This document shows, in pieces, positions 10,714 through 20,330 of a DNA stretch of 64,000 bases. How positions within the stretch are numbered: the stretch's first letter is position 1; each line of letters starts with the position of its first letter. The notes under the pieces are model-generated. The model saw nothing but the letters and a program-made list of their open reading frames with translations. It ran no database searches and was not told the origin of the DNA. The position numbers and the translations under genes are program-made. Source of the stretch: Alcaligenaceae bacterium (GTDB lineage Bacteria > Pseudomonadota > Gammaproteobacteria > Burkholderiales > Burkholderiaceae_B). The DNA lies in contig JAJUGV010000005.1 of the NCBI GenBank assembly GCA_029265795.1, positions 1 to 64,000 of the forward strand. The letters run 5' to 3'.

Positions 10714-11573
10714 GTCATTCTCGCCGAGACTTCGCCCACCGACACCGCGTGTTCACCCGCGGCGTTGCGCAGCAATAACTGGCCGTTTTCGTTCACCCCT
10801 GCTGCGTTGCCGCTGCACACAATGCGGTCATTGTCGATGATGTCGATCCGCTGCCCGACCAGCCCGTCCACCTTGGAATAGCGCTCAGGAAGTCCGGTGA
10901 ACCCCTCTGTCGTAATTGCGCTCAGGTTTTCGTACCATGCCCTGGCAATACGCATCACTATGACTTCGGGTCGTACACGTGAGGCGGCACTGTCCGCCCT
11001 GGCCACTTCGGACCAGTCGGCAATGCGTCGATTCAGCGAGGTGCTTAAGGCGCGGGCATCATCCAGATTGATACCTATGCCCAGAATCGCTACATGATGA
11101 TCTGCAGTCAGACGGGCGGTGCCCGCCCGTGTTGCTTCAACCAGAATGCCGGCCAGCTTGGCAAAGCGCCATTGCACGTCGTTGGGCCACTTCATTGTGA
11201 GTAAGGGGCGGTTCGAGGCGGTGAGAAGCCCGCGCAATGTCTCAGTTGCCACCAGTCCTGCGTACGGGGATAGCGTGGCCAGCCGGGCCGGCGGGAGAAA
11301 AACGTCAAAGGCGCACGAAAACATCAGATTCGCGCCGGAGCGATTCTGCCAGCTGCGTCCGGCTCGCCCGCGGCCGCGTTCCTGCAAATGGGCCCCCAAC
11401 AGCCATGGACGGGCGAGGGTGCCGGCTTCGGCACGGGCGCGCTGCAGCAGGTCGGCATTGGTAGAGGTTGTTCGGCCTACCCACTCGATGCTGCGAAATT
11501 CCGGCAATCCCTGCTGAAGCAAGGATTGCATGCGCTCAGGCATGGGCAGGGGCAATTGAGGCAAGGATGGCAT
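10710..11573 (-). CDS. birA: Biotin--[acetyl-CoA-carboxylase] ligase
   Basis: STNADLL, ERGRGRAGRSW, MKWPNDV; 4-nt overlap with coaX. Confidence 0.93.
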   Translation of the reverse strand: MPSLPQLPLPMPERMQSLLQQGLPEFRSIEWVGRTTSTNADLLQRARAEAGTLARPWLLGAHLQERGRGRAGRSWQNRSGANLMFSCAFDVFLPPARLATLSPYAGLVATETLRGLLTASNRPLLTMKWPNDVQWRFAKLAGILVEATRAGTARLTADHHVAILGIGINLDDARALSTSLNRRIADWSEVARADSAASRVRPEVIVMRIARAWYENLSAITTEGFTGLPERYSKVDGLVGQRIDIIDNDRIVCSGNAAGVNENGQLLLRNAAGEHAVSVGEVSARMT

Positions 11574-11630
11574 GCAGTTCAGATGGGTGTCGTAAAATGC
11601 TTCGGTCCCCGTTATAACTCATTTGGAAAT

Positions 11631-12305
11631 ATGCAGGTCCGCACAGAAATCCTTTCCTTTGACGGCGAGGCCGGCAGCATCGAATGTGCCCTAGATCGCC
11701 CCGGCGGCGACGTACGCGGCTGGGCCTTGGTGCTTCATCCCCACCCCTTGCATGGCGGTACGCGCGACAACAAGGTCGTCACCACCATAGCGCGCGCCTG
11801 CGTCGAGCACGGCCTGGCTGCATTGCGCCCTAACTTTCGAGGCGTGGGCGGCTCTGGGGGCGAGTTTGACCATGCGCGCGGCGAAACCGCCGACATGGTC
11901 GCGGTGGTCGATCAGTTTCAACAACGTTTCCCCCAAGTCGCAGCCGGCTTATGGGTAATGGCGGGCTTCTCCTTTGGTACATCGGTGGCGGCACAGGTAT
12001 ATTCTGAGTTAGCCGCGCAGTCGCTGCGTACACCTGACCGCCTGATACTCACCGGTAGTGCCGTTGAGCGTTTTCGACACCGCGACGTTACCGTGCCTAA
12101 CGACACGCTACTGATTCATGGTGAAGCCGACGAAGTCGTACCCCTGTCGGAAGCCATGGAGTTTGCCCGCGGCGCCAGCCTGCCTATGGTGGTAATGCCG
12201 GATGCCGGCCACTTCTTCCATGGCAGGCTGTTGGTGTTGCGTGCTCTTGTGCAACAAAGCCTGCGGGCCTTACCCGAACCAATTTATACCGATGACATCC
12301 CGTAA
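11631..12305 (+). CDS. Alpha/beta hydrolase (small serine hydrolase family)
   Basis: LHPHPLHGGTRDNKVVTTIARA, NFRGVGGSGGEFD, GFSFGTSVAAQVY, HGEADEVVPL; start at ATG 11631. Confidence 0.88.
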   Translation: MQVRTEILSFDGEAGSIECALDRPGGDVRGWALVLHPHPLHGGTRDNKVVTTIARACVEHGLAALRPNFRGVGGSGGEFDHARGETADMVAVVDQFQQRFPQVAAGLWVMAGFSFGTSVAAQVYSELAAQSLRTPDRLILTGSAVERFRHRDVTVPNDTLLIHGEADEVVPLSEAMEFARGASLPMVVMPDAGHFFHGRLLVLRALVQQSLRALPEPIYTDDIP

Positions 12306-13515
12306 ACGTACTATCTACACATCCATATCAGCCCTCGCAGGTGCGTTGGCTTTGGCCACCGCCTCCTTCCTTTCACATGCCCAAGACGGCTCTGCCGCGC
12401 TAGCTTCCGCCGCCACGCCGGCGACGGTGGCCATGGTCGGCGATCTCTCCAGCGTGCCTGCACCCGTCCTTGGTGCGCGTGCATGGCTGAGCCTGGACAT
12501 GAATAGCGGTCAGGTCATTGCAGCACACAATCTCGACGAGCGCATCGAGCCGGCCTCCCTGACCAAGATCATGGCGGCCTACCTGGTGTTCGAGGCCCTG
12601 GAAAGCGGTCGGCTCACCCTGGAGCAGACGGTACATGTGTCCGAAAACGCCTGGCGCACTGAAGGCTCGCGCATGTTCATCAAGCCCAACTCACAGGTGT
12701 CTGTGCACGACCTCCTGCAAGGGATGATCGTTCAATCAGGTAATGATTCCACGGTTGCGCTGGCAGAGGCTATTGCGGGCAGTGAGTCCGCTTTCGTGGC
12801 ACTCATGAACGAAGAGGCCGCTCGCCAGGGGCTCACTAATACGAATTTCATGAATTCGCCCGGCTTGCCGCACGACGATCACCTGACTACGGTGCGTGAC
12901 ATGGGTACATTGGCGGCCAACCTCATAAACCGCTTCCCGCAGTACCTGCACTACTACAGTCAGAAGGAATACACCTACAACAATATCAAGCAGAACAACC
13001 GCAATCGGCTGCTGTGGGCCGACAGCACGGTGGATGGTCTGAAGACCGGCCACACGAAGTCGGCGGGATATTGCCTGATTGCGACTGCACAGCGTGACGG
13101 CAGGCGTGTGCTGACCGTCCTGGTGGGGGCTGCCAGCGATTCGGCTCGTGCAGAGAACAGCCTCAAGTTGCTGAACTGGAGCTTCCAGAACTTCGATACG
13201 GTCAAACTCTACGACAACGAGCGTGCCATGGTGACGGCGCGTGTGTGGGAGGGCGAAGCCGAAACCGTCGGCCTGGGCTCTAACACTCCGGTATGGGTCA
13301 CGGTTCCACGTGGTAAGGCCGATCAGGTGCGCCCCGTGGCGCAATATCAGCAACCTCTGATTGCGCCGCTGACAAAGGGCGCCAGAGTGGGTGATGTGTC
13401 GCTATCCATGGACGGGCACGTGCTGCGCACCGAATCGCTGCACGTCCTGGCCGATGTGGCACAGGCCGGCATCTTCGGCCGTATCTTTGACAAGATCCGC
13501 CTGCTCTTTGAGTGA
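12292..13515 (+). CDS. dacC: D-alanyl-D-alanine carboxypeptidase (PBP5/6 family)
   Basis: EPASLTKIMAAYLVFEAL (SxxK), SGNDS (SxN), DGLKTGHTKSAGYCLIATA (KTG); signal peptide. Confidence 0.93.
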   Translation: MTSRKRTIYTSISALAGALALATASFLSHAQDGSAALASAATPATVAMVGDLSSVPAPVLGARAWLSLDMNSGQVIAAHNLDERIEPASLTKIMAAYLVFEALESGRLTLEQTVHVSENAWRTEGSRMFIKPNSQVSVHDLLQGMIVQSGNDSTVALAEAIAGSESAFVALMNEEAARQGLTNTNFMNSPGLPHDDHLTTVRDMGTLAANLINRFPQYLHYYSQKEYTYNNIKQNNRNRLLWADSTVDGLKTGHTKSAGYCLIATAQRDGRRVLTVLVGAASDSARAENSLKLLNWSFQNFDTVKLYDNERAMVTARVWEGEAETVGLGSNTPVWVTVPRGKADQVRPVAQYQQPLIAPLTKGARVGDVSLSMDGHVLRTESLHVLADVAQAGIFGRIFDKIRLLFE

Positions 13516-13525
13516 CGCCCACACC

Positions 13526-14389
13526 ATGATCCCGAACGTTGACAACGATAGTCTGGTCTACCTGAACGGCGAACGCGTCCGGTTGCGCGACGCTAAAGTG
13601 TCGGTGCTTGACCGTGGCTTCATCTTTGGTGACGGCGTCTACGACGTCGTGCCTGCTTACGATGGCAAGCCTCTGCGTATGCACGCGCATCTTGCCCGGC
13701 TGGAGCGCAGTCTGGAGGCGGTGCGCATACCTTGCGACCTGACGCGCGCCGATTGGGAACGCATCGTTCTGGAACTGATCGAAGGTTCGGGTCTGGCGGA
13801 TTGCGTGGTGTATATCCAGGTCACGCGCGGGGTGGCCCGGCGTGACCATGCTTTTCCAGAGGGCGTGGAACCCACTGTTTTTTGCATGGTCTCACCATTC
13901 ACACGGCCCGACGAGCGCTTACGCCAACAAGGCCTGAGCGCCGTTTCGCTGCCCGATGAACGGTGGCTGCGCTGCAATATTAAATCGGTCTCACTGTTAG
14001 GTAACGTCTTGGCGCGACAGGCGGCGATCGACGCAGGCGTCGACGATGTGATCCAGTTTCGTGACGGTCACCTCACTGAAGGCTCGGCGGCGAATATCTG
14101 GGTCGTTCGTAACGGCACCCTGCTGGCGCCGCCGCGTGACGAGCTCATACTAGAGGGCATACGTTATGGCCTGATGGAAGAGCTGGCCGATCGCTGCGGT
14201 ATCCCCTTTGAAGCACGGCCCGTGACCGAAGCCGAAGTCGCTTCTGCCGACGAGCTGATGTTGACATCCGCCACCAAGGAAGTGCTGCCGATCACCCGCT
14301 ATAACGGCCAAGCCGTTGGAAGCGGCCTGCCGGGTCCGGTATATGCCCGTCTGAGGGCAGCCTACGATGCGGTGATTGCCGCACTTTGA
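13526..14389 (+). CDS. D-amino acid aminotransferase (class IV PLP)
   Basis: VSVLDRGFIFGDGVYDVVPAYDGKPLRMHAHLARLERSL, LTEGSAANIW; followed by a YbeD-like protein and lipB. Confidence 0.9.
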   Translation: MIPNVDNDSLVYLNGERVRLRDAKVSVLDRGFIFGDGVYDVVPAYDGKPLRMHAHLARLERSLEAVRIPCDLTRADWERIVLELIEGSGLADCVVYIQVTRGVARRDHAFPEGVEPTVFCMVSPFTRPDERLRQQGLSAVSLPDERWLRCNIKSVSLLGNVLARQAAIDAGVDDVIQFRDGHLTEGSAANIWVVRNGTLLAPPRDELILEGIRYGLMEELADRCGIPFEARPVTEAEVASADELMLTSATKEVLPITRYNGQAVGSGLPGPVYARLRAAYDAVIAAL

Positions 14390-14390
14390 C

Positions 14391-14666
14391 ATGAAAGAGA
14401 TACCGCCTGAAGAGTCCCTGATTGAGTACCCTTGTGATTTTCCCATCAAGGTAATGGGGAAGTCCCATCCCGAGTTCGCGCAAATTCTGACCGAAGTCGT
14501 GTTGCGTCATGATCCCGGCTTCGATCCTGCCTCCGTCGAAATGCGCGCCAGCAAAAGTGGCAACTATCTGAGTGTGACCTTCACCGTGAGGGCGACTTCG
14601 CGTGAACAGCTCGATGCACTGTATCGCAGCCTGCATGGGCATCCGCTGGTCAGCGTTGTTCTCTAG
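14391..14666 (+). CDS. YbeD/DUF493 family protein
   Basis: [19 protein letters not shown]...; conserved position next to lipB. Alternative in-frame upstream start at 14376. Confidence 0.88.
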   Translation: MKEIPPEESLIEYPCDFPIKVMGKSHPEFAQILTEVVLRHDPGFDPASVEMRASKSGNYLSVTFTVRATSREQLDALYRSLHGHPLVSVVL

Positions 14667-14668
14667 CG

Positions 14669-15340
14669 GTGCCGGGCAGGAATATGCAATACCGTTGGTT
14701 GCCTCCGCGTGTGCCGTACGTACCTGTGTGGGAGGCGATGCGCGAGTTCACCGAAACAAGAACCGAATCCACGCCCGATGAAATCTGGTTGGTGGAGCAT
14801 GCGCCTGTTTATACGTTGGGTCAGGCCGGCAAGCCAGAGCATTTGTTGAATCCCGGCGATATCGAAGTGGTGCAGTGCGACCGCGGAGGCCAGGTGACCT
14901 ATCACGGGCCGGGGCAGGTGGTGGCGTATTGTCTGTTCGATCTCAAGCGCCATGGGATCTTCGTCAAAGAGTATGTGGCCAGACTTGAAGACGTCATCAT
15001 CGCCACATTGGCGGACTTCGGCGTGCCGGATGCGCGCCGCATGGAGGGTGCGCCGGGGGTATATGTGCCCTATGATGAGAGTCGGGGCGGCTACGATCCG
15101 CAAGGTGAGCAGCTGGCAAAGATCGCCGCTCTGGGCATCAAGCTGCGTTACGGAAGGGCCTATCATGGCCTGGCCTTGAATGTGGATATGGATCTCGCCC
15201 CATTTGGCGGCATCAATCCCTGTGGTTACCAAGGGATGCCCACGGTCGACTTGCGCCGTTGCGGGGTCAGTACCTCAGTGCAGCAGGTTGGCGAGCGGCT
15301 GGCCACGCGTCTGCAAGCCACATTTCATCACGACACATAA
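14669..15340 (+). CDS. lipB: Octanoyltransferase LipB
   Basis: [53 protein letters not shown]. Confidence 0.96.
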   Translation: MPGRNMQYRWLPPRVPYVPVWEAMREFTETRTESTPDEIWLVEHAPVYTLGQAGKPEHLLNPGDIEVVQCDRGGQVTYHGPGQVVAYCLFDLKRHGIFVKEYVARLEDVIIATLADFGVPDARRMEGAPGVYVPYDESRGGYDPQGEQLAKIAALGIKLRYGRAYHGLALNVDMDLAPFGGINPCGYQGMPTVDLRRCGVSTSVQQVGERLATRLQATFHHDT

Positions 15341-15350
15341 AGGAGACGTC

Positions 15351-16136
15351 ATGGATATGTCGGAAGCACCCGTCATCAGCCGGCTCGCTCAAGGGGTGTT
15401 GACCCTCACGTTGAACCGCCCGAGTCAGTTCAATGCTTTGTCCGAAGAAGTGCTGACGGCTTTACAAGGCGCGTTCGACCATGCGGCGGCGGATGACACC
15501 CTGTCCTGCGTGGTGCTGGCCGCTACAGGGCGTGCGTTTTGCGCCGGCCATGACCTCAAGCAGATGCAGGCCAACCGCGACCACGAATACTATCTGCAGC
15601 TATTTCAGCAGTGTGGCCGGCTGATGCAGTCTATTGTGAACTTTCCCGTTCCCGTCATCGCCAAGGTGCAGGGCGTGGCAACGGCCGCGGGTTGTCAATT
15701 GGTGGCCAGCTGCGACTTGGCCGTAGCCGCCGACACCGCCAAGTTCGCCGTATCGGGTATCAATGTCGGCTTGTTCTGTTCCACCCCCGCGGTGGCGCTG
15801 TCACGTAATGTGTCTGCCAAGCAGGCGTTCGAAATGCTGATCACCGGCGAATTCATCAGCGCAGAGCAGGCGGTTGCAAGCGGGCTGATTAACCGTGTCG
15901 CTCCCGCGAACGAACTTGATGCCGCCGTGGACGCCTTGGTGACATCCATTTGTGAAAAGAGTCCGGTGGCGGTGCGCACCGGCAAGGCGATGTTCCACAG
16001 GCAGCGCGCTATGGCGCTGCCTGACGCCTACGACTTCGCAGCCCGAACTATGGCGCGCAACATGATGGCCGACGATGTGCTCGAAGGCATCGACGCCTTC
16101 ATCAACAAGCGCCCGCCGGTCTGGAAAGGCCGTTGA
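15351..16136 (+). CDS. Enoyl-CoA hydratase/isomerase family protein (ECHDC3-like)
   Basis: Crotonase fold signatures (AFCAGHDLKQM, VQGVATAAGCQLVASCDLAVAA); AGGAG RBS before ATG 15351. Confidence 0.92.
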   Translation: MDMSEAPVISRLAQGVLTLTLNRPSQFNALSEEVLTALQGAFDHAAADDTLSCVVLAATGRAFCAGHDLKQMQANRDHEYYLQLFQQCGRLMQSIVNFPVPVIAKVQGVATAAGCQLVASCDLAVAADTAKFAVSGINVGLFCSTPAVALSRNVSAKQAFEMLITGEFISAEQAVASGLINRVAPANELDAAVDALVTSICEKSPVAVRTGKAMFHRQRAMALPDAYDFAARTMARNMMADDVLEGIDAFINKRPPVWKGR

Positions 16137-16209
16137 TCTATAAGGGCATTACTCGCCGTTTGACTTGGCACGTTAAAATGCTCTTAAACACCCGATAGCC
16201 AGGAATTTT

Positions 16210-17217
16210 ATGTCCACACCCAATGAGCAGGCCGCCGAGCGCAAACCTACGGTGCGCCCGGCCGCTTATGATCCAAACGCCAAGCAAAAGTCAGCAGACA
16301 AGACCTCCCGTCTGCCCATCAAGATCGTTCAGACTGAACGTCTGAAAAAGCCTGAATGGATACGGGTGAAGGCGGCGGCTCCCGGTTCGCGCTTCCATGA
16401 CATCAAGCGCATTCTGCGCGAGAACAACATGTTTACGGTATGCGAAGAAGCATCCTGCCCCAATATCGGCGAATGCTTTGGCAAGGGCACCGCCACCTTC
16501 ATGATCATGGGCGACAAATGCACCCGGCGATGCCCCTTCTGTGACGTCGGCCACGGCCGGCCAGACCCGCTTGATCCCAACGAACCCGCCAATCTGGCCC
16601 GCAGCATCGGCGCCATGCGGCTTTCGTATGTGGTGATCACCTCCGTTGATCGAGACGATCTGCGCGACGGCGGTGCAGCCCACTTCGCAGAATGTATTCG
16701 CGAAGTTCGCCACCATTCACCGCAGACCCGCATCGAGGTTTTAGTGCCCGATTTTCGTGGTCGCTTGCAGCGCGCGCTCGATATCTTCAAGGTGGAACCG
16801 CCCGATGTCATGAATCACAACCTGGAAACGGTGCCAAGGCTGTATAAGCAGGCGCGTCCCGGTGCCGACTACATGCATTCCCTCAAACTCCTGAAGGAGT
16901 TCAAGGAATTGTGCCCAGACGTCCCCACCAAGTCGGGGCTGATGGTCGGCTTGGGGGAAACCGACGAAGAAATTCTCGAAGTCATGCGCGATATGCGAGA
17001 CCACGGCATCGAGATGCTCACTATCGGTCAATACCTGCAACCTTCGGCGCATCACCTGCCCGTGTTGCGTTACGTGCACCCCGACACTTTCAAGATGTTC
17101 GAGCGCGAAGCCTATGCCATGGGCTTTACCCACGCCGCTGTGGGCGCCATGGTGCGGTCTTCTTACCACGCCGACGAACAGGCTCACGCGGCAGGTTTCA
17201 ACCCCGCTACGGCCTAA
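16210..17217 (+). CDS. lipA: Lipoyl synthase (radical SAM)
   Basis: [39 protein letters not shown]. Confidence 0.97.
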   Translation: MSTPNEQAAERKPTVRPAAYDPNAKQKSADKTSRLPIKIVQTERLKKPEWIRVKAAAPGSRFHDIKRILRENNMFTVCEEASCPNIGECFGKGTATFMIMGDKCTRRCPFCDVGHGRPDPLDPNEPANLARSIGAMRLSYVVITSVDRDDLRDGGAAHFAECIREVRHHSPQTRIEVLVPDFRGRLQRALDIFKVEPPDVMNHNLETVPRLYKQARPGADYMHSLKLLKEFKELCPDVPTKSGLMVGLGETDEEILEVMRDMRDHGIEMLTIGQYLQPSAHHLPVLRYVHPDTFKMFEREAYAMGFTHAAVGAMVRSSYHADEQAHAAGFNPATA

Positions 17218-17264
17218 TCAATCCGTAACGCCCTGCATTGCGCTCCAGGCGGATCGCGTGTAAA

Positions 17265-17289
17265 CAGCGTAAGGACAGTCTTTACGCTG
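17265..17289. repeat. Inverted repeat/hairpin upstream of pntAA (CAGCGTAAGGA-CAG-TCTTTACGCTG)
   Basis: 11-bp stem with one G.U-type mismatch and 3-nt loop in the lipA-pntAA intergenic region; no T-run on the + strand. Confidence 0.6.
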
Positions 17290-17319
17290 GTTGCTCGCTC
17301 GTGACGACAGGAGTCGGAT

Positions 17320-18456
17320 ATGCGGATAGGCGTACCCGCCGAGACGGCGGCAGGAGAAACCCGGGTAGCGGCAACACCGGAAACGGTCAAGAAACTGGTG
17401 GCTCAAGGCCACGCAGTATGCGTGCAGTCCGGGGCGGGTGAGGCAGCCAGCGCTGTCGACGACGCCTATCGCGATGCGGGCGCTGAAATCGTCGATGCGC
17501 AGTCCGCGTTGGCGGCCGATCTCGTGCTCAAGGTTCAGGCTCCCAGCCCGGCGGAGCTGTCACTCATGAAGCCCGGCGCAGCCGTAGTCGGCATGCTGAA
17601 TCCCTTCGATACAGGCGGGCTGCAGCGGTTGGCTGAAGGCGGGCTCACGGCGTTCGCCCTGGAAGCCGCGCCGCGCACTACACGGGCCCAAAGCATGGAC
17701 GTGCTGTCCAGCCAGGCCAATGTGGCGGGCTACAAGGCGGTCATGTTGGCCGCTAACGAATATCAACGTCTCTTCCCCATGCTAATGACTGCGGCGGGCA
17801 CCATCAAGGCCGCTCGCGTCGTCGTGCTAGGCGTTGGCGTGGCGGGCTTGCAGGCGATCGCTACGGCCAAAAGGCTGGGAGCCGTGATCGAAGCCTCTGA
17901 CGTCCGGCCGGCAGTAAAGGAACAAGTCGAATCGCTGGGTGGAAAATTCATCGACGTTCCTTACGAGACCGATGAAGAGCGTGAAGCTGCCGAAGGTGTG
18001 GGGGGCTATGCCCGGCCCATGCCGCAAAGCTGGCTGGACCGACAGAAGGTGGAAGTGGCAAAGCGTGTGGCGCAGGCCAATGTTGTGATCTCCACTGCGC
18101 TCATTCCGGGACGGCCGGCGCCCGTTCTCATCACGGAAGACATGGTCAGGGCGATGCGCCCGGGTTCCGTCATTGTTGATATCGCGGCGGGCCGTGCGGC
18201 CGATGGCGTCAGCGGCAATTGCCCATTGACCGAAGCGGGGCGGGTAGTGCGTAAGCACGACGTGGTGATTATTGGGCATACCAACCTGCCGGCCCTGGTA
18301 GCTGCCGACAGCTCTAGTCTTTATGCTCGCAATGTGCTGGATTTCCTCAAGCTAGTGCTGCCGCCTGAAGCCTCACAGCTGCAGCTGCCTATGGATGACG
18401 ATATCGTTGCTGCATGTCTGGTGGCGCACGAAGGCAAAGTGTTGCGTCGTACCTGA
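17320..18456 (+). CDS. pntAA: NAD(P) transhydrogenase subunit alpha part 1
   Basis: MRIGVPAETAAGETRVAATPETVKKL, VVLGVGVAGLQAIATAKRLGAVIEASDVR. Confidence 0.94.
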   Translation: MRIGVPAETAAGETRVAATPETVKKLVAQGHAVCVQSGAGEAASAVDDAYRDAGAEIVDAQSALAADLVLKVQAPSPAELSLMKPGAAVVGMLNPFDTGGLQRLAEGGLTAFALEAAPRTTRAQSMDVLSSQANVAGYKAVMLAANEYQRLFPMLMTAAGTIKAARVVVLGVGVAGLQAIATAKRLGAVIEASDVRPAVKEQVESLGGKFIDVPYETDEEREAAEGVGGYARPMPQSWLDRQKVEVAKRVAQANVVISTALIPGRPAPVLITEDMVRAMRPGSVIVDIAAGRAADGVSGNCPLTEAGRVVRKHDVVIIGHTNLPALVAADSSSLYARNVLDFLKLVLPPEASQLQLPMDDDIVAACLVAHEGKVLRRT

Positions 18457-18481
18457 GCCTACTCCTGAGAGGGACCGACAC

Positions 18482-18799
18482 ATGGACGCTATTTCGCCCT
18501 TGCTGTTGAATTTCATCATCTTCGTGCTTGCCATCTATGTCGGCTATCACGTGGTCTGGAATGTAACGCCGGCCTTGCACACACCGCTCATGGCCGTCAC
18601 GAATGCCATTTCCGCCATCGTCATTGTGGGGGCAATGCTGGCGGCGGCCCTCACTGAAACTCCGTTGGGCAAGGTCATGGGGGTATTGGCCGTCGCGCTG
18701 GCTGCGGTCAATGTCTTTGGCGGGTTTCTGGTCACGCGCCGAATGCTGGAGATGTTTAAGAAGAAGGAACGTAAGCCGGTACGGGAGGATGCCAAATGA
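18482..18799 (+). CDS. pntAB: NAD(P) transhydrogenase subunit alpha part 2
   Basis: Small 3-TM protein between pntAA and pntB; FIIFVLAIYVGYHVVWNVTPALHTPLMAVTNAISAIVIVGAML. Confidence 0.92.
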   Translation: MDAISPLLLNFIIFVLAIYVGYHVVWNVTPALHTPLMAVTNAISAIVIVGAMLAAALTETPLGKVMGVLAVALAAVNVFGGFLVTRRMLEMFKKKERKPVREDAK

Positions 18800-20217
18800 G
18801 CATGAATCTTGTCGTCTTCCTTTATTTGCTGGCTTCGGTATGCTTCATTCAGGCACTCAAGGGGCTGTCGCATCCCACCACCTCCATTCGCGGCAACCTC
18901 TTTGGCATGGTGGGCATGGCCATCGCCATTTTCACGACCGCCGGGCTGATCATCACGCTGGCGTCGTCGCCACTGGGGTTGGGGTGGGTTTTGTTAGGGC
19001 TGCTGCTTGGAGGCTCGGTGGGCACCGTCATGGCGCGGCGGGTCGAAATGACAAAAATGCCCGAACTGGTGGCCTTCATGCACAGCATGATTGGGTTGGC
19101 GGCCGTCTTTATTGCCGTAGCCGCCGTCGCAGAGCCGTGGGCGTTTCAAATTACCGAACCCAACGGGCCGATTCCCGGTGGTAACCGTATCGAGCTTGCA
19201 CTCGGAGCATTTATTGGGGCAGTGACGTTCACCGGCTCGGTGATCGCCTTTGGCAAGCTTAGCGGCAAATACAAGTTTCGCCTGTTCCAGGGCGCGCCGG
19301 TTCAGTTCAAGGGGCAACACTTGCTCAATGCGGCGCTGGGGCTTGCCACACTTTTCTTCATTTTCGGCTTCTGGCATTCTCAAAGCTGGCTGGATATCCT
19401 GCTTGTCATTGCGTTGGGATTCGCGTTGGGGGTGCTCATCATCATCCCGATCGGCGGCGCAGACATGCCTGTCGTAGTGTCCATGCTGAACAGCTACTCG
19501 GGCTGGGCGGCCGCAGGCATTGGGTTCAGCCTAAATAACTCCATGCTCATCATTGCCGGGTCGCTGGTCGGTTCCTCCGGGGCCATTCTCAGCTACATCA
19601 TGTGCAAAGCGATGAATCGCTCATTCTTCAACGTGATACTGGGCGGCTTTGGTGGGGATGACGCGGCGGCGGCTGCAGATGACGGTCAGCAGCGCACAGT
19701 GAAGAGTGGCAGTGCCGAGGACGCCGCGTTCATCCTGGGCAATGCGGAAAGCGTTGTCATCGTTCCGGGCTATGGGCTAGCGGTGGCGCGGGCGCAGCAT
19801 GCCGTTAAGGAACTTGCCGATAAGCTGGTGGATATCGGCGTCACGGTGCGTTATGCCATTCACCCGGTGGCCGGTCGCATGCCCGGACACATGAACGTGC
19901 TCCTGGCCGAGGCCGAAGTACCTTACGACCAAGTCTTCGAAATGGAAGACATCAACACCGAATTTGGGCAGGTCGACGTGGCGATTGTGCTCGGCGCGAA
20001 CGATGTCGTAAACCCGGCTGCCCAACAAAAAGGCTCGCCTATCTATGGCATGCCCATTCTCGAGGCTTACAAGGCCAAGACGGTCATTGTCAATAAACGG
20101 TCCATGGCAGCCGGCTATGCCGGGCTGGACAACGAGCTGTTCTATATGGAAAAGACCATGATGGTGTTCGGTGACGCCAAGAAAACCGTCGAGGAAATGA
20201 CCAAAGCCATCGACTAA
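18796..20217 (+). CDS. pntB: NAD(P) transhydrogenase subunit beta
   Basis: GADMPVVVSMLNSYSGWAAAGIGFSL, VIVPGYGLAVARAQHAVKEL, VAIVLGANDVVNPAA. Confidence 0.96.
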   Translation: MSMNLVVFLYLLASVCFIQALKGLSHPTTSIRGNLFGMVGMAIAIFTTAGLIITLASSPLGLGWVLLGLLLGGSVGTVMARRVEMTKMPELVAFMHSMIGLAAVFIAVAAVAEPWAFQITEPNGPIPGGNRIELALGAFIGAVTFTGSVIAFGKLSGKYKFRLFQGAPVQFKGQHLLNAALGLATLFFIFGFWHSQSWLDILLVIALGFALGVLIIIPIGGADMPVVVSMLNSYSGWAAAGIGFSLNNSMLIIAGSLVGSSGAILSYIMCKAMNRSFFNVILGGFGGDDAAAAADDGQQRTVKSGSAEDAAFILGNAESVVIVPGYGLAVARAQHAVKELADKLVDIGVTVRYAIHPVAGRMPGHMNVLLAEAEVPYDQVFEMEDINTEFGQVDVAIVLGANDVVNPAAQQKGSPIYGMPILEAYKAKTVIVNKRSMAAGYAGLDNELFYMEKTMMVFGDAKKTVEEMTKAID

Positions 20218-20237
20218 GGTGTGTTTCAACCGTTAAC

Positions 20238-20279
20238 TTGTCCTGGCACAAAGAAGGCACACGCTTGCTGTAGTCCAAT
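20238..20279 (+). promoter_or_regulatory. Candidate Crp/Fnr-family operator plus -10 (copy 1): TTGTCCTGGCACAAAGAAGG ... TCCAAT
   Basis: Imperfect palindrome TTGTC-N4-CACAA at 20238-20251; TCCAAT at 20274-20279. Same arrangement recurs at 22097-22138. Confidence 0.7.
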
Positions 20280-20330
20280 CAAATCAGGGCGGGTCTGCGC
20301 GAGGCAGCCCGCAAGACAACAAGGACTGCC

